Notes under the pieces: generated by a model
Database searches by the model: none
What the model saw: only the letters and a program-made list of their open reading frames with translations
Told to the model about the DNA's origin: nothing
Part shown: piece by piece, positions 17,281 to 25,837 of the stretch
How the letters are laid out: each line of letters begins with the position of its first letter
How positions within the stretch are numbered: the first letter of the stretch is position 1
Source of the DNA: DASYXW01 sp035934405
Lineage (GTDB): Bacteria > Acidobacteriota > Terriglobia > UBA7540
Assembly: GCA_035934405.1 (NCBI GenBank)
Contig: DASYXW010000053.1
Span: 1 to 64,000, forward strand
Reading direction: 5' to 3'
Length of the DNA: 64,000 nt
Program-made: the position numbers and the translations under genes

Positions 17281-18669
17281 TCTCCGTCCCCACCACACCG
17301 TGACCCCAATCAGAATAATGATGAGTGGCGCGCCGATGAGGCCGAGGTAGAAGATGCGGCTCATCTGGCTCTGGGTGAGGTTCAGGTGCTGCGACTCCGG
17401 CGGCTTGGGCCGGATGGAAATCAGGTCCTCCTCGGCCGTGAGCCAGTTCACCGAGTTCATGAAAAAGTCGCGATTGCCCTGGAAACCCAAATAGTTGTTG
17501 GCGGCCAGGGACGACGTTCCGAGCGCCACGAATCGGCCTTCCTTCTTATCGCCTCCCGTGGCGGTGACGCTGCCGGCCACGGCGACAGTGAGCGGTCCTT
17601 TGTAATCGGTGCCCGCGCGGAACGACACCTTCTGCATTTTGGCATTAAAGTCGGCCACACCGAAGCTGGCGCCCGACGTGTCACAGAGCGACGTGTCAAC
17701 CACACCGGGCTTCTCATCCTTGCCAATCTCAAACGATCGCGTATAGGGGAAAAGGGTAGCGACGCGCGCCAGCGGCTCAACGATAGGACTCGATCCGTAC
17801 TTGATAATGAGCGGCATGGCGGGGCTGGTGCCGAACATCTGCGCCACCGGGTTCTGGTCAATCACCAGATCGTTCTGGAGGGTGACGTTCCAGCCGGCGA
17901 GCAATCCAGCCAGGTTGGTGGGATTCTCGGCGCTGGGGTCCACCAGCGGGTCAAACATGACGAGCGCGCGCCCGCCGCCTTCCAGATACTTCTTGATGGC
18001 GTCCACTTCCGGCGGCAGATAATCATGCTTCGGGCCGGCGATGACGAGCAGCGCGCAATCAGCAGGAATCTGCATGGTCTGCAACAGGTTTACGGTCTTG
18101 ACTTCGTAACTCTCGTTCTCAAGGTCTTTCTTCACCCGCGAATAGCCGTCGCGGTCGGTGTCGGCGCTATCGAGGTTGCGCTCGCCCGACCCTTCGACGA
18201 AGTAAATGCTTTTCTGACCCTTCAACACGCGGATGAGCGCAGTGGAGATGCCCTCCTCGGTGGCGGCCTGCGCCTCGATGTGGCGGTCACCCGCTGCCAC
18301 CACGATCGTGCCGTAGGTGCGCACGCCGAGTTCCTTCGAAAGCGCGGGATCGCCGTCGGGGTCAACGTAGCGCAGCGCTAGGTGACGGCTGGCGGCGGCA
18401 TAATTCTGCAGCAAGTCGCGATTCTCGCCTTGCTCGCTCTTGCGATTGAAAACGTAAAGCGTGACGTCACGGTCGAGGCCCTTGAGGATTTTCTCCGTCT
18501 GCGGCGACAAGCTGTATTTCTGGTTCGGCGTCAGGTCCCACTTCTTGTCGTGGTTGTTCACGAACCAGTTGGCCACCACGATAATCGCGATGACCACGAC
18601 CGTGTACACGGCCAGGTTGGCGCCTTCCACCACCTTGCCGCCCGTGCTTCCTGGATTAGTAGTTGGCAT
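17278..18669 (-). CDS. GldG-type ABC transporter auxiliary protein
   Basis: 463 residues. Helix at about 17-35 (NLAVYTVVVIAIIVVANWFV), then KKWDLTPNQKYSLSPQTEKI, the start motif of the GldG/ABC_transp_aux domain. A ThuA-like periplasmic fold follows (SIYFVEGSGERNLD, LLVIAGPKHDYLPPEVDAIK, GGRALVMFDPLVDPS), and a last helix ends at WWGRR (LIGAPLIIILIGVTVWWG). In Bacteroidota GldG works with GldA and GldF; here the neighbours are a GldF-like permease upstream and DUF4340 downstream. The start ATG lies next to a GAGGAT about 11 bases upstream, just downstream of a GTAG-headed repeat. Confidence 0.9.
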   Translation of the reverse strand: MPTTNPGSTGGKVVEGANLAVYTVVVIAIIVVANWFVNNHDKKWDLTPNQKYSLSPQTEKILKGLDRDVTLYVFNRKSEQGENRDLLQNYAAASRHLALRYVDPDGDPALSKELGVRTYGTIVVAAGDRHIEAQAATEEGISTALIRVLKGQKSIYFVEGSGERNLDSADTDRDGYSRVKKDLENESYEVKTVNLLQTMQIPADCALLVIAGPKHDYLPPEVDAIKKYLEGGGRALVMFDPLVDPSAENPTNLAGLLAGWNVTLQNDLVIDQNPVAQMFGTSPAMPLIIKYGSSPIVEPLARVATLFPYTRSFEIGKDEKPGVVDTSLCDTSGASFGVADFNAKMQKVSFRAGTDYKGPLTVAVAGSVTATGGDKKEGRFVALGTSSLAANNYLGFQGNRDFFMNSVNWLTAEEDLISIRPKPPESQHLNLTQSQMSRIFYLGLIGAPLIIILIGVTVWWGRR

Positions 18670-18687
18670 ATGATTTCAATCCTCGTT

Positions 18688-18778
18688 GTAGCGCCGGCTT
18701 CCAGCCGGCCTTTGTTCGTACGGCCTGTTTGCAGCCAGCATTATTCCCTTCTTGGTGCCGCCAGGATGGCGGCGCTAC
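18688..18778. repeat. GTAG...CTAC paired-hairpin element between gldF-like and gldG-like genes
   Basis: GTAG (18688-18691) leads into GCGCCGGCTTCCAGCCGGC; the other end is GCCGCCAGGATGGCGGCGCTAC (CTAC 18775-18778). The stems differ but the feet are inverted copies. Read on the minus strand, the second GTAG contains the TAG stop codon of the permease gene. The element occupies nearly the whole 105-base spacer. Confidence 0.8.
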
Positions 18779-19548
18779 GCCCGGCCTTTCAAGGCCTGGA
18801 CGGAGCGCGCCGTAAGGAAAATGCCCAGCACGATGACCGAGACGTAGTAAACCACGTCGGTCAGGTCGATTACGCCTTTGGCGAAGTTATCGAAGTGCGT
18901 CGGCAGCGCCATATAAGAGAGGACGCGGCTCACGGCCCCGTTCGAATACTCCGTCACCCAGTCGAGCACAAAGAGCAGCAGGAAAACGGCCCAGCCCACC
19001 GCGCCGGCGATAATCTGGTTGCGGGTGAAAGTGGAAAACCACATGCCGAGCGCCAGCAGCGCCGCTCCGAACAGGAGCATGCCGAGCGCATTGGCGATGA
19101 GCGGCTTGGGATTGGGGTTGCCGTAGATAAAGAGCACGCTGAAGAAGCCAAAAGTCAAAAGCACCAGAATGCAATAGAGCGCCAGCGCCCCCAGGAACTT
19201 CCCCAGGATGATCTGCATGTCGGTCAAGGGCGAGGTGAGCAGCAGCTCCATCGTGCCCGATCTTTTTTCCTCGGCGTAGAGGCGCATGGTAATCAGCGGA
19301 ATGAGGAACAGCAGCACCACGGTGAGCACGCCTTCCAGCAGCCCTCGGATGATGACTTCGTTCAGACTTACCGGCGGCGCGCCCTGGCCCATCATGTTCA
19401 TGCGGAAGGTGAGCGAGACGAACCGGCCGGTGATGGAGAAGAAGAAGAATCCACAAAGCACCGTGTAGAGCGCCATGACCAGGTAGGCGATGGGAGAATG
19501 AAAGTAGGCTCGAAGTTCTTTGCCGGCGATCGCCAGGATATTTCGCAT
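18775..19548 (-). CDS. ABC-2 type permease (GldF-like)
   Basis: 257 residues with about six membrane helices, starting MRNILAIAGKELRAYFHSPI, the classic ABC-2 opening. A loop has RLYAEEKRSGTMELLLTSPL, followed by TDMQIILGKFLGALALYCIL, both conserved in ABC-2/GldF permeases. The stop codon TAG is part of the GTAG foot of the downstream repeat, so the last residues (LKGRA) may have been set by its insertion. Upstream is its ATPase gene with an 83-base spacer filled by another paired hairpin. Confidence 0.92.
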   Translation of the reverse strand: MRNILAIAGKELRAYFHSPIAYLVMALYTVLCGFFFFSITGRFVSLTFRMNMMGQGAPPVSLNEVIIRGLLEGVLTVVLLFLIPLITMRLYAEEKRSGTMELLLTSPLTDMQIILGKFLGALALYCILVLLTFGFFSVLFIYGNPNPKPLIANALGMLLFGAALLALGMWFSTFTRNQIIAGAVGWAVFLLLFVLDWVTEYSNGAVSRVLSYMALPTHFDNFAKGVIDLTDVVYYVSVIVLGIFLTARSVQALKGRA

Positions 19549-19562
19549 CCTAATTTCCTTTC

Positions 19563-19635
19563 GTAGGGGCGGGTTTCCAAACCCGCCCGAGCCGAATGAT
19601 CGAACATCAGGGCGGGTTTGAAAACCCGCCCCTAC
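19563..19635. repeat. GTAG...CTAC paired-hairpin element between ATPase and permease genes
   Basis: GTAGGGGCGGGTTTCCAAAC-CCGCCC on the left and GGGCGGGTTTGAAAACCCGC-CCCTAC on the right, with 22 bases between. Each half is a hairpin and the halves are inverted relative to each other. On the minus strand the right-hand GTAG carries the TAG stop codon of the ATPase gene (19632-19634). A GAAAGGAAA for the next gene lies just after the left foot. Confidence 0.85.
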
Positions 19636-20597
19636 TGTATTGCCGGCGGCTCGACAGGTTCACTAAGGTCCTTGGTCGTGAGCTTGAGGAAAATATCCTC
19701 CAGGCTCATCCCGCTGGTTTTCAACTCAAGAAGCTTCCACTGCGACTCCACCACCGCGCGTGCCAACTCGGCGCGAACGTCCTGGTCCTTGGCGGCGTGG
19801 ACTTCGAAGGTTACGCGATCCCCGCTGGCTTCGTGCTCGTCCACTTGATTTACGCTCTCCACCTTTTCCAGGCGCGCCCTCATCTCCGCCGCCGGACCTT
19901 CCGCGGTGAGAAGAATTGTCTCGAACCCCTGCAAACGGCGCGTCAAGTCGTCCGGCGTGCCCACGGCGGCGATTTTCCCCTGGCTGATCACCACCACCCG
20001 CTGGCAGGTCTTGGAGACTTCGGGCAGGATGTGGGTGGAGAGCACCACGGTGTGCTGCCCGGCGAGTCCCTTGATGAGCTCGCGCGTCTCGATAATCTGC
20101 TTGGGGTCGAGACCGGCGGTGGGCTCGTCAAGCACCAGGACGTCCGGGTTGTGGATGAGCGCCTGCGCCAGGCCCACGCGCTGCCGGTAGCCTTTCGAGA
20201 GCTTGCCGATCTGCCGCTCGCGCACGTCGGTGACGGCGCACTTCTCGCTCACCTCGCCCACCCGCTTCTTCACCTCGCGCCGCGCCACACCCTTGATGCG
20301 CGCCACGAAGCCCAGATACTCGGTCACGGTCATATCCGGGTAGACGGGCGGATTTTCGGGCAGGTACCCCGTCCGGCGCTTCACTTCGAGCGGCTTCTCG
20401 GCCACGTCGAAGCCGGCCACGCGGACCGCGCCCGCGGTGGGCGGAAGATATCCGGTGATCACACGCATCGTGGTAGTTTTGCCCGCGCCATTGGGGCCGA
20501 GGAACCCGAGCACTTCGCCCTTCTCGACGCGGAAGCTTACGTCAGACACGGCGAGCGTGGGACCGTAGCGTTTCGTCAACTGCTCGACTTCAATCAT
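19632..20597 (-). CDS. ABC transporter ATP-binding protein (GldA/CcmA-like)
   Basis: 321 residues from ATG 20597 (MIEVEQLTKRYGPTLAVSDV) with AAGGAC nearby; a longer frame to 20768 has no good start. Walker A GPNGAGKTT, Q-loop YLPENPPVY, signature LSKGYRQRV, Walker B VLVLDEPTAGLD and H-loop STHIL are intact. LSKGYRQRVGLAQALIHNPD is the form seen in GldA and related ABC-2 ATPases. The C-terminal ~90 residues form the usual DUF4162-like extension. First gene of the operon ATPase-permease-GldG-DUF4340, divergent from the pyrophosphatase gene. Confidence 0.95.
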   Translation of the reverse strand: MIEVEQLTKRYGPTLAVSDVSFRVEKGEVLGFLGPNGAGKTTTMRVITGYLPPTAGAVRVAGFDVAEKPLEVKRRTGYLPENPPVYPDMTVTEYLGFVARIKGVARREVKKRVGEVSEKCAVTDVRERQIGKLSKGYRQRVGLAQALIHNPDVLVLDEPTAGLDPKQIIETRELIKGLAGQHTVVLSTHILPEVSKTCQRVVVISQGKIAAVGTPDDLTRRLQGFETILLTAEGPAAEMRARLEKVESVNQVDEHEASGDRVTFEVHAAKDQDVRAELARAVVESQWKLLELKTSGMSLEDIFLKLTTKDLSEPVEPPAIQ

Positions 20598-20977
20598 ACT
20601 GTCCTTCCTTATTGGTCTTACTTGGGATTCCTTACCGCCGCCCTCCCGATGAATCGGAAGGCTGGTGCCACGGCCGGCTGCTTGGGTGAACGCGTTAACT
20701 CGTCGTGCTGGGGCGACGCGGCTGGCAGGAGGCCCCCCGGAAGCGTCCTCGCAGCACACCAGAGTCATTAGAATTATCAGAAAGCCGTCCGGGTTGCCAA
20801 GTCTTTCTTGACGCCCGATTTTGCGATGTGGTATAAAAGCAGCTTTTCTAGTCCGCTTTCGCGCGCATCAGAGGGAAATCAAGCCAACGCAGGACGCGCA
20901 AGGCCCCGACAAGGCCGGGGTTGGCGCCGGATCGAATCCCGGCCCGGGACGCACCAGACTTTTTCGGAGGCTACTCG
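20598..20977. other. Divergent regulatory region between the Gld-like operon and hppA
   Basis: Contains the hppA promoter (20808-20837) and a ~130-base leader with CCCCGACAAGGCCGGGG and GCCGGATCGAATCCCGGC hairpins just before the hppA Shine-Dalgarno site. No gene is seen. Confidence 0.5.
20808..20837 (+). promoter_or_regulatory. Sigma70-type promoter of the pyrophosphatase gene
   Basis: TTGACG (20808-20813), an 18-base spacer and TATAAA (20832-20837), the best match to a housekeeping promoter in this region. It implies a leader of about 135 bases with two GC-rich hairpins before the start codon at 20978. Confidence 0.65.
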
Positions 20978-23434
20978 ATGAAGGTTCTTCCCACGGTTAT
21001 GCGGCCGTTCGCGATGCTCGCGGGCGCCGTTGTTGTACTGCTCGGCGTTCTGCTCAGCGCGGCCCCCGCCTTCGCGGCGCCTCCCGAGGCGCCCGGGGGC
21101 GGCGAAGCCAACCTCAAGCTGCCCGACCTCTCTTCGGTCCGGTTCCTCGGCATCGACGGTCACCGGTTGCTGATGATCGGAATCCTGTTCTGCGTCTTCG
21201 GACTGCTCTTCGGGCTGGTCAGTTACAGCCGGCTGAAGAACCTGCCCGTCCACCGTTCCATGAAAGACGTCTCGGCGCTCATCTACGAGACCTGCAAGAC
21301 CTACCTGGTGACGCAAGGCAAGTTCCTGGCGCTGCTGTGGGTCTTCATCGCCTTCGTCATCCTGCTGTACTTCGGCGTGCTGCTGAAATACGAGGCCATG
21401 CGCGTCGCCATTATTCTGCTGTTCAGCGTCATCGGGATTTGCGGCAGTTACGGCGTGGCTTGGTTCGGCATCCGCGTCAATACCTTCGCCAATTCTCGCA
21501 CCGCTTTTGCCAGCCTGCGCGGCAAGCCTTATCCCATTTTCCAGATCCCGCTCGAAGCCGGGATGAGCATCGGCATGATGCTGATCTCCGTCGAGTTGCT
21601 GATGATGCTCATCATTCTCCTCTTCATCCCGGGTGACTATGCCGGGCAATGCTTCATCGGCTTCGCCATCGGCGAATCGCTGGGCGCGGCGGCGCTCCGC
21701 ATCGCCGGCGGCATCTTCACCAAGATCGCCGATATCGGCTCCGACCTGATGAAAATCGTCTTCAAGATCAAGGAAGACGACGCCCGCAACCCGGGCGTCA
21801 TCGCCGACTGCACCGGCGACAATGCCGGCGATTCGGTGGGGCCCACCGCCGACGGCTTCGAGACCTACGGCGTCACCGGCGTCGCCCTCATCACCTTTAT
21901 CCTGCTGGCGGTGAAGGATCCGATTGTCCAGGTCCAGTTGCTGGTGTGGATCTTCGTCATGCGCATCATGATGCTGGTGTCGAGTTCCGGGGCTTATTTC
22001 TTGAACGGCGCCATCGCCAAGGCCCGCTACGGCAAAGCAGAGAAGTTCAACTTCGAGGCGCCGCTCACCTCGCTCGTGTGGATCACCTCGATGGTCTCGA
22101 TCGCACTGACCTACCTGGTATCCTCGCTCATCATCCCGAGCCTGGGCGGTGATACCACGCTGTGGTGGAAGCTCTCAAGCATTATCTCGTGCGGGACTCT
22201 GGCCGGTGCCCTCATACCGGAACTGGTGAAAGTGTTCACCTCCACCGAGTCGCGGCACGTGAAAGAGGTGGTGGCCGGAGCGCAGGAAGGCGGCGCGTCG
22301 CTTGGGATCCTGTCGGGGTTCGTGGCCGGTAATTTTTCCGGTTACTATCTCGGCCTGGCGATGGTGTTGCTCATGTCGATCGGTTCCGCCGTGAGCTCGC
22401 TCGGTCTGGAGCGCCTGATGGTCGCCTCATCGGTGTTTGCCTTCGGCCTAGTGGCCTTCGGCTTCCTGGGCATGGGCCCGGTCACCATCGCCGTGGATTC
22501 TTACGGCCCGGTCACCGACAACGCGCAATCCATTTATGAGCTTTCGCTCATCGAGGAGGTCCCCAACGTCAAGCAGGAACTCAAGGCGGACTTCAATATC
22601 GACGCCCGATTCGACGTTGCCAAGGACTTGCTGGAAGCCAACGACGGCGCCGGCAACACGTTCAAAGCCACGGCCAAGCCGGTGCTCATCGGCACCGCCG
22701 TGGTGGGCGCCACCACCATGATCTTCTCCATCATCATGGCGCTCACCCACGGCCTGGCGGAGAACAAAGACAAGCTGTCGCTGTTGCACGCCCCCTTTGT
22801 GCTGGGCCTCATCACCGGCGGAGCGATCATTTATTGGTTTACCGGCGCGAGCACCCAGGCCGTTACCACGGGCGCCTACCGCGCCGTCGAGTTCATCAAG
22901 GCGAATATCCATCTGGAGGGAGCGGAGAAGGCCTCGGTGGAAGACAGCAAAAAGGTGGTGGAAATCTGCACCCAGTACGCGCAGAAGGGCATGCTGAACA
23001 TCTTCATCGCCGTGTTCTTCGTCACTCTGGCCTTCGCGTTCATCGAACCCTTCTTCTTCATCGGCTACCTGATTTCCATTGCCACCTTCGGCTTATACCA
23101 GGCGATTTTCATGGCCAACACGGGGGCGGCGTATGACAACTCCAAGAAGATTGTCGAGGTGGAATTAAAGCAGAAGGGCACGCCTCTGCACGACGCCACC
23201 GTCATCTGCGACACGGTAGGCGATCCCTTCAAAGATACATCATCCGTGGCGCTCAATCCCATCATCAAGTTCACCACCTTGTTCGGCCTGCTGGCCGTCG
23301 AGCTCGCCGTCCAGTTGACCGCCACCAGCGGCAGCAGCCTGACTCACATGCTCGCCGCCGCCTTCTTCGCCGTGTCGTTCTTCTTCGTCTACCGGTCCTT
23401 CTACGGCATGAGGATTCGCTCCGCCGCGAAGTGA
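20978..23434 (+). CDS. hppA: Membrane-bound ion-translocating pyrophosphatase, divergent type
   Basis: 818 residues from ATG 20978, with CGGAGG seven bases upstream. It couples PPi hydrolysis to H+ and/or Na+ pumping. Residues 1-35 look like a signal peptide or extra helix ending AAPAFAAPPEAPGGG; about 16 helices follow. The PPi-binding region (about 240-295) reads GGIFTKIADIGSDLMKIVFK, EDDARNPGVIADCTGDNAGD and SVGPTADGFETYG. GDN.GD is kept, but the usual D-x7-K-x-E motif is altered: the K and E positions are I and F. GNTFKAT (about 558-564) has Lys where K+-independent enzymes have it. The C-terminal NTGAAYDNSKK and HDATVICDTVGDPFKDTSS are intact. I recall a divergent pyrophosphatase lineage with similar changes; pumped ion undecided. 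Confidence 0.92.
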   Translation: MKVLPTVMRPFAMLAGAVVVLLGVLLSAAPAFAAPPEAPGGGEANLKLPDLSSVRFLGIDGHRLLMIGILFCVFGLLFGLVSYSRLKNLPVHRSMKDVSALIYETCKTYLVTQGKFLALLWVFIAFVILLYFGVLLKYEAMRVAIILLFSVIGICGSYGVAWFGIRVNTFANSRTAFASLRGKPYPIFQIPLEAGMSIGMMLISVELLMMLIILLFIPGDYAGQCFIGFAIGESLGAAALRIAGGIFTKIADIGSDLMKIVFKIKEDDARNPGVIADCTGDNAGDSVGPTADGFETYGVTGVALITFILLAVKDPIVQVQLLVWIFVMRIMMLVSSSGAYFLNGAIAKARYGKAEKFNFEAPLTSLVWITSMVSIALTYLVSSLIIPSLGGDTTLWWKLSSIISCGTLAGALIPELVKVFTSTESRHVKEVVAGAQEGGASLGILSGFVAGNFSGYYLGLAMVLLMSIGSAVSSLGLERLMVASSVFAFGLVAFGFLGMGPVTIAVDSYGPVTDNAQSIYELSLIEEVPNVKQELKADFNIDARFDVAKDLLEANDGAGNTFKATAKPVLIGTAVVGATTMIFSIIMALTHGLAENKDKLSLLHAPFVLGLITGGAIIYWFTGASTQAVTTGAYRAVEFIKANIHLEGAEKASVEDSKKVVEICTQYAQKGMLNIFIAVFFVTLAFAFIEPFFFIGYLISIATFGLYQAIFMANTGAAYDNSKKIVEVELKQKGTPLHDATVICDTVGDPFKDTSSVALNPIIKFTTLFGLLAVELAVQLTATSGSSLTHMLAAAFFAVSFFFVYRSFYGMRIRSAAK

Positions 23435-23919
23435 CCGGTGGGAAGAAACCAGTGGAAGAGACCCATGGCGAGTGGCGAGTGGCAAGTGCCGAGCGCAGCG
23501 AGCCGGGTGAGAGGTCTTTCTCCATCTGAGAAGTTGCGAAAAAGCGGGAAGGCGCCGTCCTAAACAATATCTCCGACCCCGTCATTTTGTGCTTGACAGC
23601 CTCGCTTGGCTTGAAGTATAGATTTGAGCGGTTCTGGGAGGGACCGTCACCGGCCTGAGGGGGCCATCAGTATTAATTCAAGTCAAGGGACGACGAGGTG
23701 CGTTTTGTTGCGCTGGCAGTTATTTGAGCAGGCGTTATGCCCTGAGCAGTAAGCCAGCGCCAACGAGGTTCGCAGAGCCGCCCGCATTTTCCCTCCATTT
23801 TTACCCAGGATAGGTTTACTGAAAGGCGCCGAGGGGCGCGGTCTTGTATCGGCAGGGCGCAGCGCAGAGTCCGGAAACAGCCGGCTCTGAAAATCCATCT
23901 GAAATGGGAGGAAAGAGGA
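23435..23919. other. Non-coding leader region before the haloperoxidase gene
   Basis: At 23463-23500 there is a GAGTGGC-word repeat (GGCGAGTGGCGAGTGGCAAG). A promoter lies at 23593-23623, followed by a ~290-base leader with no convincing reading frame. Confidence 0.5.
23593..23623 (+). promoter_or_regulatory. Sigma70-type promoter of the haloperoxidase gene
   Basis: A consensus TTGACA (23593-23598), an 18-base spacer and TATAGAT (23617-23623). Transcription would start near 23630, giving a 5' leader of about 290 bases before the Tat-signal gene at 23920. The leader is long enough for post-transcriptional control, but I recognise no known riboswitch. Confidence 0.65.
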
Positions 23920-25737
23920 ATGGCCAAAAAGGGAAAGAAGGAAATAGACGCAAACGGCGCCAGTCGGCGCAAGTTCCTCGGCAAGGCAGGCGGAATGACC
24001 GCTGCGGTCGCGGCTGCCAGCGCCGGTTTGCCTTCGTTGCTTTCAGCCAAGGAGAATACGCGCGTTGAGGTTCTGCTCCAGAAGGCGCGCCGTCAGGCAG
24101 CCACCCACACCCGCCGGTCTTTCGCGAGCACGGGCAGCAATGCTGTCGGCGGGCCGGAGCGCCGCATTCAGGCATTCCGAGTCCGCTTGATCGCGGCCCT
24201 CGACAATCTCAGGGCGGGTGATGTGCCGCAGATTAACAACGGGGACGAGGCCCTGTACGCCAGCGAAAACTACATCGGCAACTATTCCAAAGGTCTGCCA
24301 CACGACTCGAACGGCCTCGTTGCTGCCACTGACTACCAGAAATTCCTCACCGCAGCCACCACCGGCAAGCAATCAGACTGGGAAGCCGTCCCCAGGGGTG
24401 GCACCGTGCCTCAGGTCAATCCTCAATCCGGCTTGATCTTCAACCTGGAAGGCGCCGACAACGCTGCAGTCACGTTGCCCCCTGCGCCTGCCTTCGCCAG
24501 CGCGCAAAGAGCTGGTGAGATGGTGGAGAACTACTGGCTGGCGCTGCTGCGCGACGTGCCCTTCACGAGCTACGCAACGGACCCCACCGCTGCGGCAGCC
24601 ATCGCCGACCTCAACAAGCTCTCGGATTACCGAGGGCCGCTGCCGGTGACCGCACAAAATCTGATGCGCGGCAACACGCCCGGTGATTTGGTTGGCCCTT
24701 ATGTGTCTCAGTTCCTCATGATGAACTTGAGCGGGATCGGTACCCTGCAGGATGAGGGGGAAGATGGGGGCCTCGGCACCGCACCGGCTAACACGTACAC
24801 CCAATACGCTCCCGGCGTCGACTACATGACGGATGGCGCTTCCTGGCTGGCAGTCCAGAACGGCCAATGCACGGCTCCCAACAACTGCCGAAGCCAGTTC
24901 TTTACCTTCGGCCCCAATCAATTTGACAACCCGGGCTACCTGTTCAACGGGCGTGGCCTGTCGTCGCTTGTGCACGTGGACGAACTCTACCAGCATTTCT
25001 TCTTCGCTGCCGCGGAGATGCTGGCGGCCGGCTTCCCGCCGAACCCGGGAAACCCCTATAGCGCCACATTGACTCCGAATGAGGTGGGTTTTGTCACCTG
25101 GGGCGGGCCCCACTTCACAGGCCTCATCGCCGAAGTCGCCTACCGGGCGGCCCAGGCCGTCTGGTACCAGAAGTGGTACGTGCATCGCCCGCTGCGACCG
25201 GAAGAGTACTCGGGCCGCGTCCAGAATACGATCGTGGATAAACTCGGCTTCCCCGTTCACCCCGACGTCCTGAACGCAGCGGCCACGGCAGCGATCTTCA
25301 GCGCGCACGGCACGTACTACCTGCCCATGGCCTACCCCGAGGGCTGCCCGTGGCATCCTTCCTACGGTTCGGGCCACATGACGGTAGCGGCGGCCAGCTG
25401 CACCATGCTCAAAGCCTTGTTTGACGAGACCGCGTCGTTCGTCAATCAGGGCCTCACGCCCGTCTTTTCGTCGGATGGTGTGACCCTGTCGAATTACACC
25501 GGCTCTGACGTGGGCAGCATCACGGTGGGCACGGAGATCAATAAGCTCGCCTCGAACATCGGCATCGCCCGCGACACCGCCGGCATGCACTGGCACTCCG
25601 ACTACTTTCAGTCGCTGTTCCTGGGCGAAGCGGTGGCATGCCGCTTGCTTCAGGACATCGTCAACACCACGAACGAGGACGGATCGTTCCAGTTCACGGG
25701 TTTCAATGGAAACTCGATCGTAATCCAAAGGCACTAG
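23920..25737 (+). CDS. Tat-exported vanadium-dependent haloperoxidase (PAP2 superfamily)
   Basis: 605 residues; GGAGGAAAGAGGA precedes the ATG. The twin-arginine signal is SRRKFLG (15-21) followed by GGMTAAVAAASAGLPSLLSA, so the enzyme folds in the cytoplasm and is exported. Vanadate-site motifs of the family are present: QKWYVHRPLRPE (about 416-427, Lys and Arg), HPSYGSGHM (about 478-486, Ser-Gly-His) and IARDTAGMHWHSD (about 548-560, Arg and the axial His). Family role: H2O2-dependent oxidation of chloride, bromide or iodide. PSYGSGH replaces the more common PSYPSGH. Length agrees with bacterial homologues of 450-650 residues. Halide preference cannot be read from sequence. Confidence 0.92.
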   Translation: MAKKGKKEIDANGASRRKFLGKAGGMTAAVAAASAGLPSLLSAKENTRVEVLLQKARRQAATHTRRSFASTGSNAVGGPERRIQAFRVRLIAALDNLRAGDVPQINNGDEALYASENYIGNYSKGLPHDSNGLVAATDYQKFLTAATTGKQSDWEAVPRGGTVPQVNPQSGLIFNLEGADNAAVTLPPAPAFASAQRAGEMVENYWLALLRDVPFTSYATDPTAAAAIADLNKLSDYRGPLPVTAQNLMRGNTPGDLVGPYVSQFLMMNLSGIGTLQDEGEDGGLGTAPANTYTQYAPGVDYMTDGASWLAVQNGQCTAPNNCRSQFFTFGPNQFDNPGYLFNGRGLSSLVHVDELYQHFFFAAAEMLAAGFPPNPGNPYSATLTPNEVGFVTWGGPHFTGLIAEVAYRAAQAVWYQKWYVHRPLRPEEYSGRVQNTIVDKLGFPVHPDVLNAAATAAIFSAHGTYYLPMAYPEGCPWHPSYGSGHMTVAAASCTMLKALFDETASFVNQGLTPVFSSDGVTLSNYTGSDVGSITVGTEINKLASNIGIARDTAGMHWHSDYFQSLFLGEAVACRLLQDIVNTTNEDGSFQFTGFNGNSIVIQRH

Positions 25738-25746
25738 GATCCGACT

Positions 25747-25822
25747 GTAGGGGCGGGTTTAGAAACCCGCCCCGTCTGTCGGCGGCGTAATCGTAGGGGC
25801 GGGTTTCCAAACCCGCCCCTGC
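25747..25822. repeat. Two GTAG-headed hairpins in direct orientation
   Basis: GTAGGGGCGGGTTTAGAAAC-CCGCCCC (GTAG at 25747) and GTAGGGGCGGGTTTCCAAAC-CCGCCCCT (GTAG at 25793). It starts 9 bases after the haloperoxidase stop and ends 15 bases before the next start. Same stem as the element at 19563-19635, but here the copies are in tandem instead of inverted. Confidence 0.8.
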
Positions 25823-25837
25823 AATCGAACTGCTTCC

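Noticed and set aside
20905..20957. tRNA-like 3' end (GCCGG-ATCGAATC-CCGGC ... ACGCACCA) in the hppA leader
   Set aside because: The T-loop would have eight bases, and no matching acceptor, D or anticodon arm lies upstream; at most a chance resemblance.
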